Shown: positions 1 through 4,845 of the stretch, one piece after another | How positions within the stretch are numbered: position 1 is the stretch's first letter | Layout of the letters: each line of letters opens with the position of its first letter | Source of the DNA: Acidimicrobiaceae bacterium | GTDB lineage: Bacteria; Actinomycetota; Acidimicrobiia; Acidimicrobiales; RAAP-2 | Direction of reading: 5' to 3' | DNA: 7,016 nt | Assembly: GCA_030838245.1 (NCBI GenBank) | Contig: JAUTXB010000044.1 | Coordinates: 1 to 7,016 of the forward strand | Translations under genes and position numbers: made by a program | The notes under the pieces: generated by a model | Told to the model about the DNA's origin: nothing | The model's input: the letters and a program-made list of their open reading frames with translations, nothing else | Database searches by the model: none

Positions 1-1
1 G

Positions 2-313
2 CAGGATGAAGCGTCGGGGGCGGGTGGGTCAGGTGGAGCGTCGGGGGCGGGTGGATCTGGTTCGCGGGGTGGAACGTCGGGACCGGGTGCATCTGGTCCG
101 CAGGGTGGAGCGTCGGGTCCGGGGGCATCGGCGGCACGACCCTCGCCGCCCGCATCAGCCCGACTGTCCACGCCGCCGCCCAACGTTGAGGACGACGCTG
201 AGGAGGACTTCTCGGCCTTCGACGAAGCAGAGCTGGGTGAGGTGGCCGACGTCGACAACTCGCCGGAGGCCCGTGTGCTCCAGGCGTTTCCCGGCGCCGA
301 AGAGGTGAACTGA
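2..313 (+). CDS. dnaX: DNA polymerase III subunit gamma/tau, C-terminal end (partial)
   Basis: Only the last 103 codons are visible, open at the left edge and ending in TGA at 311-313. The visible part starts with a Gly/Ser/Ala/Pro-rich low-complexity stretch (residues about 4-55 of the fragment). An acidic segment follows (VEDDAEEDF, DEAELGEVADVD), and the end is QAFPGAEEVN. A disordered linker followed by a short tail with a terminal FPGAE motif is typical of actinobacterial DnaX, and the recR gene directly downstream supports the call. DnaX is the clamp-loader ATPase subunit that bridges polymerase cores and loads the sliding clamp. None of the ATPase or zinc-binding domains are in the window, so the call rests on the tail and gene order. 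The alternative is an unrelated disordered protein. Confidence 0.68.
   Translation, partial: QDEASGAGGSGGASGAGGSGSRGGTSGPGASGPQGGASGPGASAARPSPPASARLSTPPPNVEDDAEEDFSAFDEAELGEVADVDNSPEARVLQAFPGAEEVN
11..131 (+). repeat. Imperfect 36-bp tandem repeats encoding the Gly/Ser-rich DnaX linker
   Basis: Units start with the related bases GCGTCGGG or ACGTCGGG at 11, 38, 74 and 110. Units 38-73 and 74-109 are both 36 bp and agree at 30 of 36 positions. The first unit (11-37) is a 27-bp shortened form and the last is partial. The encoded 12-residue units read ASGAGGSGSRGG, TSGPGASGPQGG and ASGPGASAA. The lengths are multiples of three, so copy number can change without breaking the frame, consistent with a flexible spacer. 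The full extent is unknown because the array meets the window edge. Confidence 0.75.
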
Positions 314-919
314 GTGGCCATCTTTTCGGGGCCACTGCAATCATTGATCGACGAGCTGGGCCGGTTGCCGGGGGTGGGGCCCAAGTCGGCGCAACGGATC
401 GCCTTCCACCTGTTGAAGGTGGCCCCCGAGGACGCCAACCGGCTGGCCTCGTCCATCATCGCCGTCAAAGAGAAGATCACCCTCTGCACGCGGTGCTTCA
501 ACGTCGCCGAGGGCGGCCTGTGCTCGATCTGCACCGACGACCGTCGGGACGCCACGGCGGTGTGTGTGGTGGAAGACCCGAGAGACATCGTGTCGGTGGA
601 GAAGACAGGCGAGTTCTCCGGCCGGTACCACGTCTTGCAGGGGGCGTTGAATCCGATCGAGGGAATCGGACCGGACCAGCTCCGGGTCCGCGAGCTGCTG
701 GGTCGGGTGGAGGAGGAGGGGATCAATGAAGTGATCCTGTGCACCAACCCCAACTTGGAGGGCGAGACCACGGCCATGTACTTGGCCCGATTGTTGAAGC
801 CGATGGGGCTCAAGGTGACCCGCATCGCCAGTGGCCTGCCCGTGGGCGGTGACTTGGAGTACGCCGACGAACTAACCCTCGGGCGCGCGCTCGAGGGCCG
901 TCGGGAAGTGGACGCCTGA
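314..919 (+). CDS. recR: Recombination mediator protein RecR
   Basis: RecR acts with RecF and RecO to load RecA onto SSB-coated single-stranded DNA at gaps, in the cytoplasm. The 201-residue length is the family norm. An N-terminal helix-hairpin-helix region (about 10-30, [20 protein letters not shown]) is followed by a four-cysteine zinc finger (C58, C61, C70, C73). A Toprim domain (about 81-176) carries the acidic VVEDP motif (E87, D88) and [14 protein letters not shown] (144-157). The C-terminal [20 protein letters not shown] segment is also typical. The start is GTG, directly after the dnaX stop (TGA then GTG, no gap). A GAGGTG ribosome-binding site at 302-307 lies inside the end of dnaX, which suggests translational coupling. 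Nothing essential is missing. Confidence 0.97.
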   Translation: MAIFSGPLQSLIDELGRLPGVGPKSAQRIAFHLLKVAPEDANRLASSIIAVKEKITLCTRCFNVAEGGLCSICTDDRRDATAVCVVEDPRDIVSVEKTGEFSGRYHVLQGALNPIEGIGPDQLRVRELLGRVEEEGINEVILCTNPNLEGETTAMYLARLLKPMGLKVTRIASGLPVGGDLEYADELTLGRALEGRREVDA

Positions 920-922
920 CCG

Positions 923-1510
923 ATGCCTGCGGCGCACCGGCCGGAGACCCATTCCGTCAAGTACCTCTGGTTGCTGCGCCACGCCAAGGCCACTGCGCAT
1001 GGTCATCGAGGAGGCAGCGACTACGACCGGCCCCTCACCGCCCGGGGTCGCCGGGACGCCACTGCCCTGGGCAACCGGCTGGCCGCCGGGGTGGGCGTCT
1101 TCGGGCTGGACGGCGTCGCCCTGCCCCAAGTGGCACTGACGTCGGCCGCCGCCCGGACCAATGAGACCGCCGCTCTGGTGGCCGAGGGGATGGGTGCGCC
1201 CCTGCGCATCGACAGCTATCGGTCTCTGTACCAGGCGGGTACAGAGACCATCTTGCAGTACATCCGGGAGATTGACGACGATGTCATCTCGGCGATGGTC
1301 GTCGGCCACAACCCGACCATCTACCGCTTGGCTTGGGAGCTGCTTTCCGATGACGGGTCGGGCGCCGGCGAGTCAGGTGGGCGCGAGCAGCTCAAGGAGC
1401 ACGGCTTTCCCACGTGCACCGTGGCCGTCCTGGTCTTGCCTATCTCCTCTTGGTCAGACGCCACCGAGGGGATTGCCACGTTGGCGGGGGTGTTCAGCCC
1501 GCCGTACTAA
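923..1510 (+). CDS. sixA: SixA-type phosphohistidine phosphatase (histidine phosphatase superfamily)
   Basis: This 195-residue protein belongs to the histidine phosphatase (phosphoglycerate-mutase-like) superfamily. It has the RHAKA signature (R19, H20 the phosphoacceptor), DRPLTARGRRDA (35-46), the second arginine in SAAARTNETA (R78) and the second catalytic histidine in VVGHNP (H129). That layout and the short length fit the SixA branch, whose Escherichia coli member removes phosphate from histidine on phosphotransfer proteins. The physiological substrate here is unknown. No other start is evident: the ATG lies three bases after the recR stop, and residues 1-12 form a short extension before the first beta strand. 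A GGGAAG element at 903-908 is rather far upstream, so coupling to recR is likely. The C-terminal stretch 143-160 is a Gly/Ser-rich insertion loop. Confidence 0.85.
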   Translation: MPAAHRPETHSVKYLWLLRHAKATAHGHRGGSDYDRPLTARGRRDATALGNRLAAGVGVFGLDGVALPQVALTSAAARTNETAALVAEGMGAPLRIDSYRSLYQAGTETILQYIREIDDDVISAMVVGHNPTIYRLAWELLSDDGSGAGESGGREQLKEHGFPTCTVAVLVLPISSWSDATEGIATLAGVFSPPY

Positions 1511-1540
1511 ATGCGTCCCAGGGCTGCAACCCATCGGCGG

Positions 1541-1590
1541 CGCCTCAGGCAAGCGACCGCAGCAACGCCTCAGGCAAGTGAGCGCAGCAA
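1541..1590. repeat. 25-bp tandem duplication spanning the thiolase stop codon
   Basis: Two adjacent 25-bp copies (1541-1565 and 1566-1590) agree at 23 of 25 positions. On the minus strand the 1566-1590 copy holds the last codons of the thiolase and its stop. The 1541-1565 copy lies just past the stop and, read in its own frame (shifted by one base), again spells ALLRSLA-stop. The two mismatches (CGC/CGG and TCA/TCG) are both synonymous in that reading. It occupies most of the 59-bp gap between the convergent sixA and thiolase genes. No hairpin with a T-run is seen in that gap. Confidence 0.9.
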
Positions 1591-2754
1591 CGCAGCATCT
1601 CCCTGGCCACCACCACCGCAGAGGCTGACGGCGGCCAAGCCACCGCCACGACGCTTCAGTTCCTGGAGTGCGGTTAGGGCGACCCGGGTGCCGGACATGC
1701 CAACCGGGTGGCCGAGGGCAATGGCGCCGCCGTTGACGTTGACCTTTTCCTCGGGGATGCCCAGGTCGTCCATGGAGGAAAGACCGACGGCGGCAAAGGC
1801 CTCGTTGATCTCGAACAAGTCGACGTCATCGAGCTTCGTGCCCGTCTTGGCCAAGGCCTGGGCGATGGCACGAGACGGCTGGGTGAGCAGCGAGGGGTCC
1901 GGCCCGGCAACCTGGCCGTAACCGACGAACTCGCCCAGCGGGGTCACGCCGAGCTCGTCGGCCTTGGACTTGGACATCACGATCACCGCCGCCGCGCCGT
2001 CAGAAATCTGCGAGGCATTGCCCGCGGTGATGGTGCCGTCCTTGGAGAACGCCGGCCGCAGCTTGCCGAGGGACTCGGCAGTGGTCTCGGGGCGGACTCC
2101 CTCGTCGGTGTCGACCACAATGGGATCACCTTTGCGCTGGGGCACGTTTACCGCCACGATCTCATCGGCGAATCGCCCGTCCTTGATGGCGGCGGCGGCC
2201 TTCTCGTGGGATGCCGCACTGAAGGCGTCCTGCCGTTCCCGGGACACGCCGTCGGCCCCGTTGTATCGCTCGGTGCCCAGGCCCATGGCGCACTGGTCGA
2301 ATGCACAGAAGAGGCCGTCGTACATCATCGAATCGACGAGCGTGCCGTCTCCGATCCGGTAGCCACCCCTCGCCCCGGGGAGCAGGTAGGGCGCCTGGGT
2401 CATCGACTCCATGCCGCCGGCCACGACGATCTCGGCATCACCGGCGTTGATGAGCAGATCGGCCAGATAAATCGCATTGAGGCCGGACAGGCAGACCTTG
2501 TTGATGGTCGTGGCCGGCACCGTCATCGGGATGCCGGCCTTGGCTGCCGCCTGGCGGGCGGTGATCTGGCCCGTCCCGGCCAGGATGACCTGGCCCATGA
2601 ACACATAGTCGACCTGCTCGGGCTTCACCCCGGAACGCTCGAGAGCAGCGGCAATGGCAAATCCACCGAGCTCAGTGGCAGCAAAGCTACCGAGCGCGCC
2701 GGAAAGCTTGCCGATCGGAGTACGAGCACCTGCGACGATGACGGAACCGGGCAT
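1570..2754 (-). CDS. Acetyl-CoA C-acetyltransferase (thiolase)
   Basis: The 394-residue protein is a full-length thiolase of the condensing or acetoacetyl-CoA type (EC 2.3.1.9 the likeliest). It begins SVIVAGARTPIGKLSGALGSF and contains the nucleophilic cysteine in NKVCLSGLNA (C88), VVAGGMESMTQAPYLLP (110-126), NEAFA (317-321), GGAIALGHPVGMSGTR (342-357, catalytic H349) and the C-terminal CGGGGQGDA with the acid/base cysteine C379. The frame stays open to 3012, but the ATG at 2754 gives the usual family N-terminus and has a GGAGGT ribosome-binding site five bases upstream; the upstream extension looks like non-coding sequence. It would join two acetyl-CoA to acetoacetyl-CoA, feeding the crotonyl-CoA made for the divergent ccr, or run in reverse in degradation. 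An atoB or phaA label is possible, but substrate preference cannot be read from sequence. Confidence 0.94.
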   Translation of the reverse strand: MPGSVIVAGARTPIGKLSGALGSFAATELGGFAIAAALERSGVKPEQVDYVFMGQVILAGTGQITARQAAAKAGIPMTVPATTINKVCLSGLNAIYLADLLINAGDAEIVVAGGMESMTQAPYLLPGARGGYRIGDGTLVDSMMYDGLFCAFDQCAMGLGTERYNGADGVSRERQDAFSAASHEKAAAAIKDGRFADEIVAVNVPQRKGDPIVVDTDEGVRPETTAESLGKLRPAFSKDGTITAGNASQISDGAAAVIVMSKSKADELGVTPLGEFVGYGQVAGPDPSLLTQPSRAIAQALAKTGTKLDDVDLFEINEAFAAVGLSSMDDLGIPEEKVNVNGGAIALGHPVGMSGTRVALTALQELKRRGGGLAAVSLCGGGGQGDAALLRSLA

Positions 2755-2758
2755 TGAG

Positions 2759-2764
2759 ACCTCC
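2759..2764 (-). promoter_or_regulatory. Ribosome-binding site that fixes the thiolase start
   Basis: Reading the minus strand, GGAGGT lies five bases before the ATG at 2754. It is a near-perfect Shine-Dalgarno sequence and decides for this start over in-frame upstream codons out to 3012. Confidence 0.85.
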
Positions 2765-2776
2765 GAGGCCTGATCA

Positions 2777-2830
2777 GCCGGCGACCCCCACAGGGCCGGC
2801 GACACCTGACAACTGACACTTACAACTGAC
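2777..2830. repeat. Two pairs of short direct repeats in the thiolase leader
   Basis: GCCGGCGAC occurs at 2777-2785 and 2795-2803 (18-bp period), each copy holding the palindrome GCCGGC. ACAACTGAC occurs at 2809-2817 and 2822-2830 (13-bp period), and CTGAC occurs again at 2806-2810. They lie between the candidate thiolase promoter and its start codon. They could be binding sites, or in RNA a short hairpin formed by the two GCCGGC copies. No function can be assigned from this alone. Confidence 0.5.
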
Positions 2831-2844
2831 TGAATCGACTCCCT

Positions 2845-2850
2845 ATTGTA
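2845..2850 (-). promoter_or_regulatory. Candidate thiolase promoter -10 element
   Basis: On the minus strand this is TACAAT, a good match to TAnnnT/TATAAT, in an AT-richer stretch of otherwise GC-rich DNA. The -35 candidate 16 bp upstream (TTACTT, 2867-2872) is weak. A start about seven bases downstream would give a leader of roughly 80 bases holding the short direct repeats and the ribosome-binding site. Confidence 0.45.
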
Positions 2851-2884
2851 CGGGATCCTGACCGCTAAGTAACCCGGGCCCTTC

Positions 2885-2925
2885 GTGGCTCCCTTGTCCC
2901 ATGTAGACGGCGACAAGGGAGCCAC
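2885..2925. repeat. Perfect 14-bp inverted repeat
   Basis: Positions 2885-2898 and 2912-2925 are exact reverse complements (GTGGCTCCCTTGTC and GACAAGGGAGCCAC) around a 13-base spacer. The pairing extends by five more base pairs (2879-2883 with 2926-2930) past one unpaired C at 2884. There is no T-run on either side, so it does not look like an intrinsic terminator. The right arm is also the first member of a tandem 11-bp series. Confidence 0.9.
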
Positions 2926-2946
2926 AAGGGGGCCACCAGGGAGCCA
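2886..2946. promoter_or_regulatory. Candidate operator: one inverted and three tandem 11-bp sites
   Basis: Three head-to-tail 11-bp units are present: CAAGGGAGCCA (2914-2924), CAAGGGGGCCA (2925-2935) and CCAGGGAGCCA (2936-2946). An exact inverted copy, TGGCTCCCTTG, lies at 2886-2896. The core is AGGGrGCCA. The period is close to one helical turn, so a protein would meet each unit on the same DNA face. The array ends 34 bp before the candidate ccr -10 and lies 36 bp or more upstream of the candidate thiolase -10, a position suited to an activator or shared regulator of the divergent genes. The regulator is not in the window. OmpR/PhoB-type response regulators are one class known to use 11-bp direct repeats; that link is inference. 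Confidence 0.6.
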
Positions 2947-2962
2947 TAACCTGGCCCCGAAG

Positions 2963-2986
2963 TTGACGAACTGGGACGAGTAACCT
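2963..2986 (+). promoter_or_regulatory. Candidate ccr promoter, leaderless type
   Basis: TAACCT at 2981-2986 fits the actinobacterial TAnnnT -10 element and leaves eight bases before the ccr ATG at 2995, so transcription would begin at or next to the start codon. No Shine-Dalgarno sequence lies before that ATG, in agreement. TTGACG at 2963-2968 resembles a -35 box, but its spacer of 12 bp is too short for standard spacing, so it may be chance. A second TAACCTG lies 34 bp upstream at 2947-2953. Confidence 0.55.
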
Positions 2987-2994
2987 GAGTCGCC

Positions 2995-4335
2995 ATGCAG
3001 GCTTTCCTTCAAGCAATTCAGGCGGGAGCGTCAGGCGATGAGATCGCCGAAATTTCGCTTCCCGATACATACCGCGCCGCCCACGTCCTAAGGGAGGAGG
3101 TGGACATGTTCGACGGCGTGGCATCCGAGGACAAGGACCCACGCAAGTCCCTCCACGTCAGCGATGTCGCCGTGCCCGAGCTCGCTCCTGACGAGGCCTA
3201 TATCGCGGTGATGGCCAGCTCGATCAATTTCAATACCGTGTGGACGTCCATCTTCGAGCCTCTTCCCACCTTCGGCTTTCTCGATCGTTTGGGGAAAGAG
3301 GGCACCTGGGGGTCCCGCCACGCCCTTCCGTACCATGTCGTCGGGTCCGATGCTTCCGGCGTGGTCCTCCGTGTCGGGTCCGCCGTCCGCAGCTGGAAGC
3401 CGGGCGACAAGGTCACCGTCCACTGCAACTACGTCGACGATCAGGACCCCTCCTCCCACGACGACTCGATGCTCGGCGCCAACCAGCGGATCTGGGGCTT
3501 CGAGACCAACTTCGGTGGCCTGGCCGATCTCGCCGTGGTCAAGGCCAACCAGCTGATGCCCAAGCCCAGCCACCTGTCGTGGGAGGAGGCCGCGGTCAAC
3601 GCGCTGTGCAACTCCACCTCCTATCGGATGATCGTCTCCAAGAACGGTGCCGCCATGCAACAGGGCGACAAGGTCCTCGTCTGGGGTGCATCGGGCGGCC
3701 TGGGGGCCTTCGCCGTGCAGTACGTCCTGAACGGCGGGGGCACGCCGGTGGGCGTGGTGTCCTCCGAGGAGAAGGTCCGGCTGCTCCACGAGTTGGGGGT
3801 GGAGGCGGTGATCGACCGCAAAGCGGCCGGCTACAAATTCTGGAAGGACGAGCACACCCAGGACGAGGGTGAGTGGCGCCGGCTGGGCAAGGACATCCGG
3901 GCCCTGGTGGGCGAAGACGTGGACATCGTGTTTGAGCACCCGGGCCGCCAGACCATGGGGGCGTCGGTGTTCGCGGCCAAGCGGGGCGGCATGATCGTTA
4001 CCTGCGCAGCCACCTCGGGCTTCATGATCGAGTACGACAATCGTCATCTGTGGATGAAGCTGAAGACGATCAAGGGTTCGCACTTCGCCAATTACCGAGA
4101 AGCCTGGGACGCCAACAAACTGGTGTGCGAGGGCAAGATCCTGCCACCGTTGTCCGCCGTACACCCGCTCGAGAACGTGGGCGAGGCCGCCTACCAGGTG
4201 CACCGGAACCTGCACGAGGGCAAGATCGGGGTGCTGTGCCTTGCCCCAGAAGAGGGCCTCGGCATCGACGACCCGGCATTCCGGGAGGAAGTCGGCGAAG
4301 ACCGGATCACATTGTTCAGGAGGCATGGAGCGTGA
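2995..4335 (+). CDS. ccr: Crotonyl-CoA carboxylase/reductase
   Basis: Ccr converts crotonyl-CoA, CO2 and NADPH to (2S)-ethylmalonyl-CoA, the key carboxylation of the ethylmalonyl-CoA pathway and a source of polyketide extender units. The 446-residue protein is the usual length for this medium-chain dehydrogenase/reductase family and closely follows the Streptomyces enzymes throughout, including YKFWKDEHTQD (280-290), FEHPGRQT (313-320), GSHFANYREA (361-370) and the terminal VGVLCLAPEEGLG-like stretch. The nucleotide-binding loop is WGASGGLGAFA (230-240). Residues matching the CO2-binding set of Kitasatospora setae Ccr (N81, F170, E171, H365) appear as N80, F169, E170 and H363. This supports true carboxylase activity over a simple enoyl reductase. 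The ATG start gives the standard N-terminus. The stop overlaps the next gene by three bases. Confidence 0.96.
   Translation: MQAFLQAIQAGASGDEIAEISLPDTYRAAHVLREEVDMFDGVASEDKDPRKSLHVSDVAVPELAPDEAYIAVMASSINFNTVWTSIFEPLPTFGFLDRLGKEGTWGSRHALPYHVVGSDASGVVLRVGSAVRSWKPGDKVTVHCNYVDDQDPSSHDDSMLGANQRIWGFETNFGGLADLAVVKANQLMPKPSHLSWEEAAVNALCNSTSYRMIVSKNGAAMQQGDKVLVWGASGGLGAFAVQYVLNGGGTPVGVVSSEEKVRLLHELGVEAVIDRKAAGYKFWKDEHTQDEGEWRRLGKDIRALVGEDVDIVFEHPGRQTMGASVFAAKRGGMIVTCAATSGFMIEYDNRHLWMKLKTIKGSHFANYREAWDANKLVCEGKILPPLSAVHPLENVGEAAYQVHRNLHEGKIGVLCLAPEEGLGIDDPAFREEVGEDRITLFRRHGA
4318..4323 (+). promoter_or_regulatory. Ribosome-binding site that fixes the epimerase GTG start
   Basis: AGGAGG lies eight bases before GTG 4332, inside the last codons of ccr. 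It selects this GTG among in-frame codons reaching back to 4050 and sets up translational coupling through the GTGA overlap. The nearer ATG at 4325 is in another frame. Confidence 0.85.
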
Positions 4336-4814
4336 GCACCAACGACGGAACGACGGCAAACGGAACGACGACGGCCGGGGCCACCGCCGCGGCGACGGCA
4401 GCGGGACCCGCGGGGCTCCTGACCGAGATCGACCACGTGGCCATCGCCGTCCACGACCTCGAGGCCGCCATTGCCTATTACGCCGAGACCTTCGGAGCCA
4501 CGGTGGCCCACCGCGAGCGCATCGAGTCCGACGGGGTGGAAGAGGCACTGATCAAGGTGGCCGACTCGTACATCCAGCTGCTGACGCCAACCAGCGATTC
4601 GTCACCCGTAGCCAAGTACCTCGAGAAGAAGGGGGAGGGCATCCACCACGTTGGCTACCGGGTCGACGACTGCGGGGTCGCCCTCCAGGCGGTGAAGGAC
4701 CATGGCGGCCAGACCATCGACCAGGCCCCCCGGCCGGGCTCGAGGGGTACCACCGTGGCCTTCGTCCACCCCAAGGCGGCGTTCGGCACGCTGATCGAAC
4801 TGGTCCAGGAATAG
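4332..4814 (+). CDS. mce: Methylmalonyl-CoA/ethylmalonyl-CoA epimerase
   Basis: The 160-residue protein is a vicinal-oxygen-chelate fold epimerase that interconverts the (2S) and (2R) forms of methylmalonyl-CoA, and in ethylmalonyl-CoA pathway organisms also ethylmalonyl-CoA. Metal-ligand positions of the family are visible: H35 in IDHVAIAV, Q82 in YIQLL, H106 in GIHHVGYRV and E156 in TLIELVQ. The SDGVEEALI segment (67-75) supplies the likely catalytic glutamate. GTG 4332 was chosen for its AGGAGG ribosome-binding site and GTGA overlap with the ccr stop. Residues 3-28 form an unusual Thr/Ala/Gly-rich tail before the conserved fold begins near L30. Coupling to ccr suggests that it handles the Ccr product, ethylmalonyl-CoA, as well as methylmalonyl-CoA. 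Confidence 0.93.
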   Translation: MSTNDGTTANGTTTAGATAAATAAGPAGLLTEIDHVAIAVHDLEAAIAYYAETFGATVAHRERIESDGVEEALIKVADSYIQLLTPTSDSSPVAKYLEKKGEGIHHVGYRVDDCGVALQAVKDHGGQTIDQAPRPGSRGTTVAFVHPKAAFGTLIELVQE

Positions 4815-4831
4815 GCCAACCCTCCGCTCCC

Positions 4832-4839
4832 GAGGGAAG
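4832..4839 (+). promoter_or_regulatory. Ribosome-binding site of the GIY-YIG gene
   Basis: GAGGGAAG lies six bases before ATG 4846 in the 31-bp gap after the epimerase stop. It supports this start. No promoter is evident in the gap, so co-transcription with ccr and mce is likely. Confidence 0.5.
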
Positions 4840-4845
4840 ACGATC

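Noticed and set aside
1541..1590. Insertion-sequence target duplication or attachment site
   Set aside because: The copies are directly adjacent with nothing between them, and no transposase or integrase is nearby; a tandem duplication explains it.
1708..2757. Long open frame on + opposite the thiolase
   Set aside because: Mirror frame of a high-GC gene; the composition is His/Gly/Arg-rich with no family motifs, and the minus strand encodes a complete thiolase.
2885..2925. Intrinsic terminator
   Set aside because: The hairpin is strong, but there is no T-run on either strand and no gene runs into it, since both neighbours start from this region.
2886..2946. CRISPR array or replication iterons
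   Set aside because: Units are only 11 bp, with no spacers between the direct copies, no cas or rep gene, and a promoter-proximal place.
2755..3012. In-frame extension of the thiolase upstream to 3012
   Set aside because: It lacks thiolase similarity, would overlap the ccr start and the repeat array, and a strong ribosome-binding site marks ATG 2754.
3088..4548. 486-codon open frame on - opposite ccr and mce
   Set aside because: It overlaps two well-supported genes, has Arg/Pro/His-rich composition, and shows no recognisable domain.
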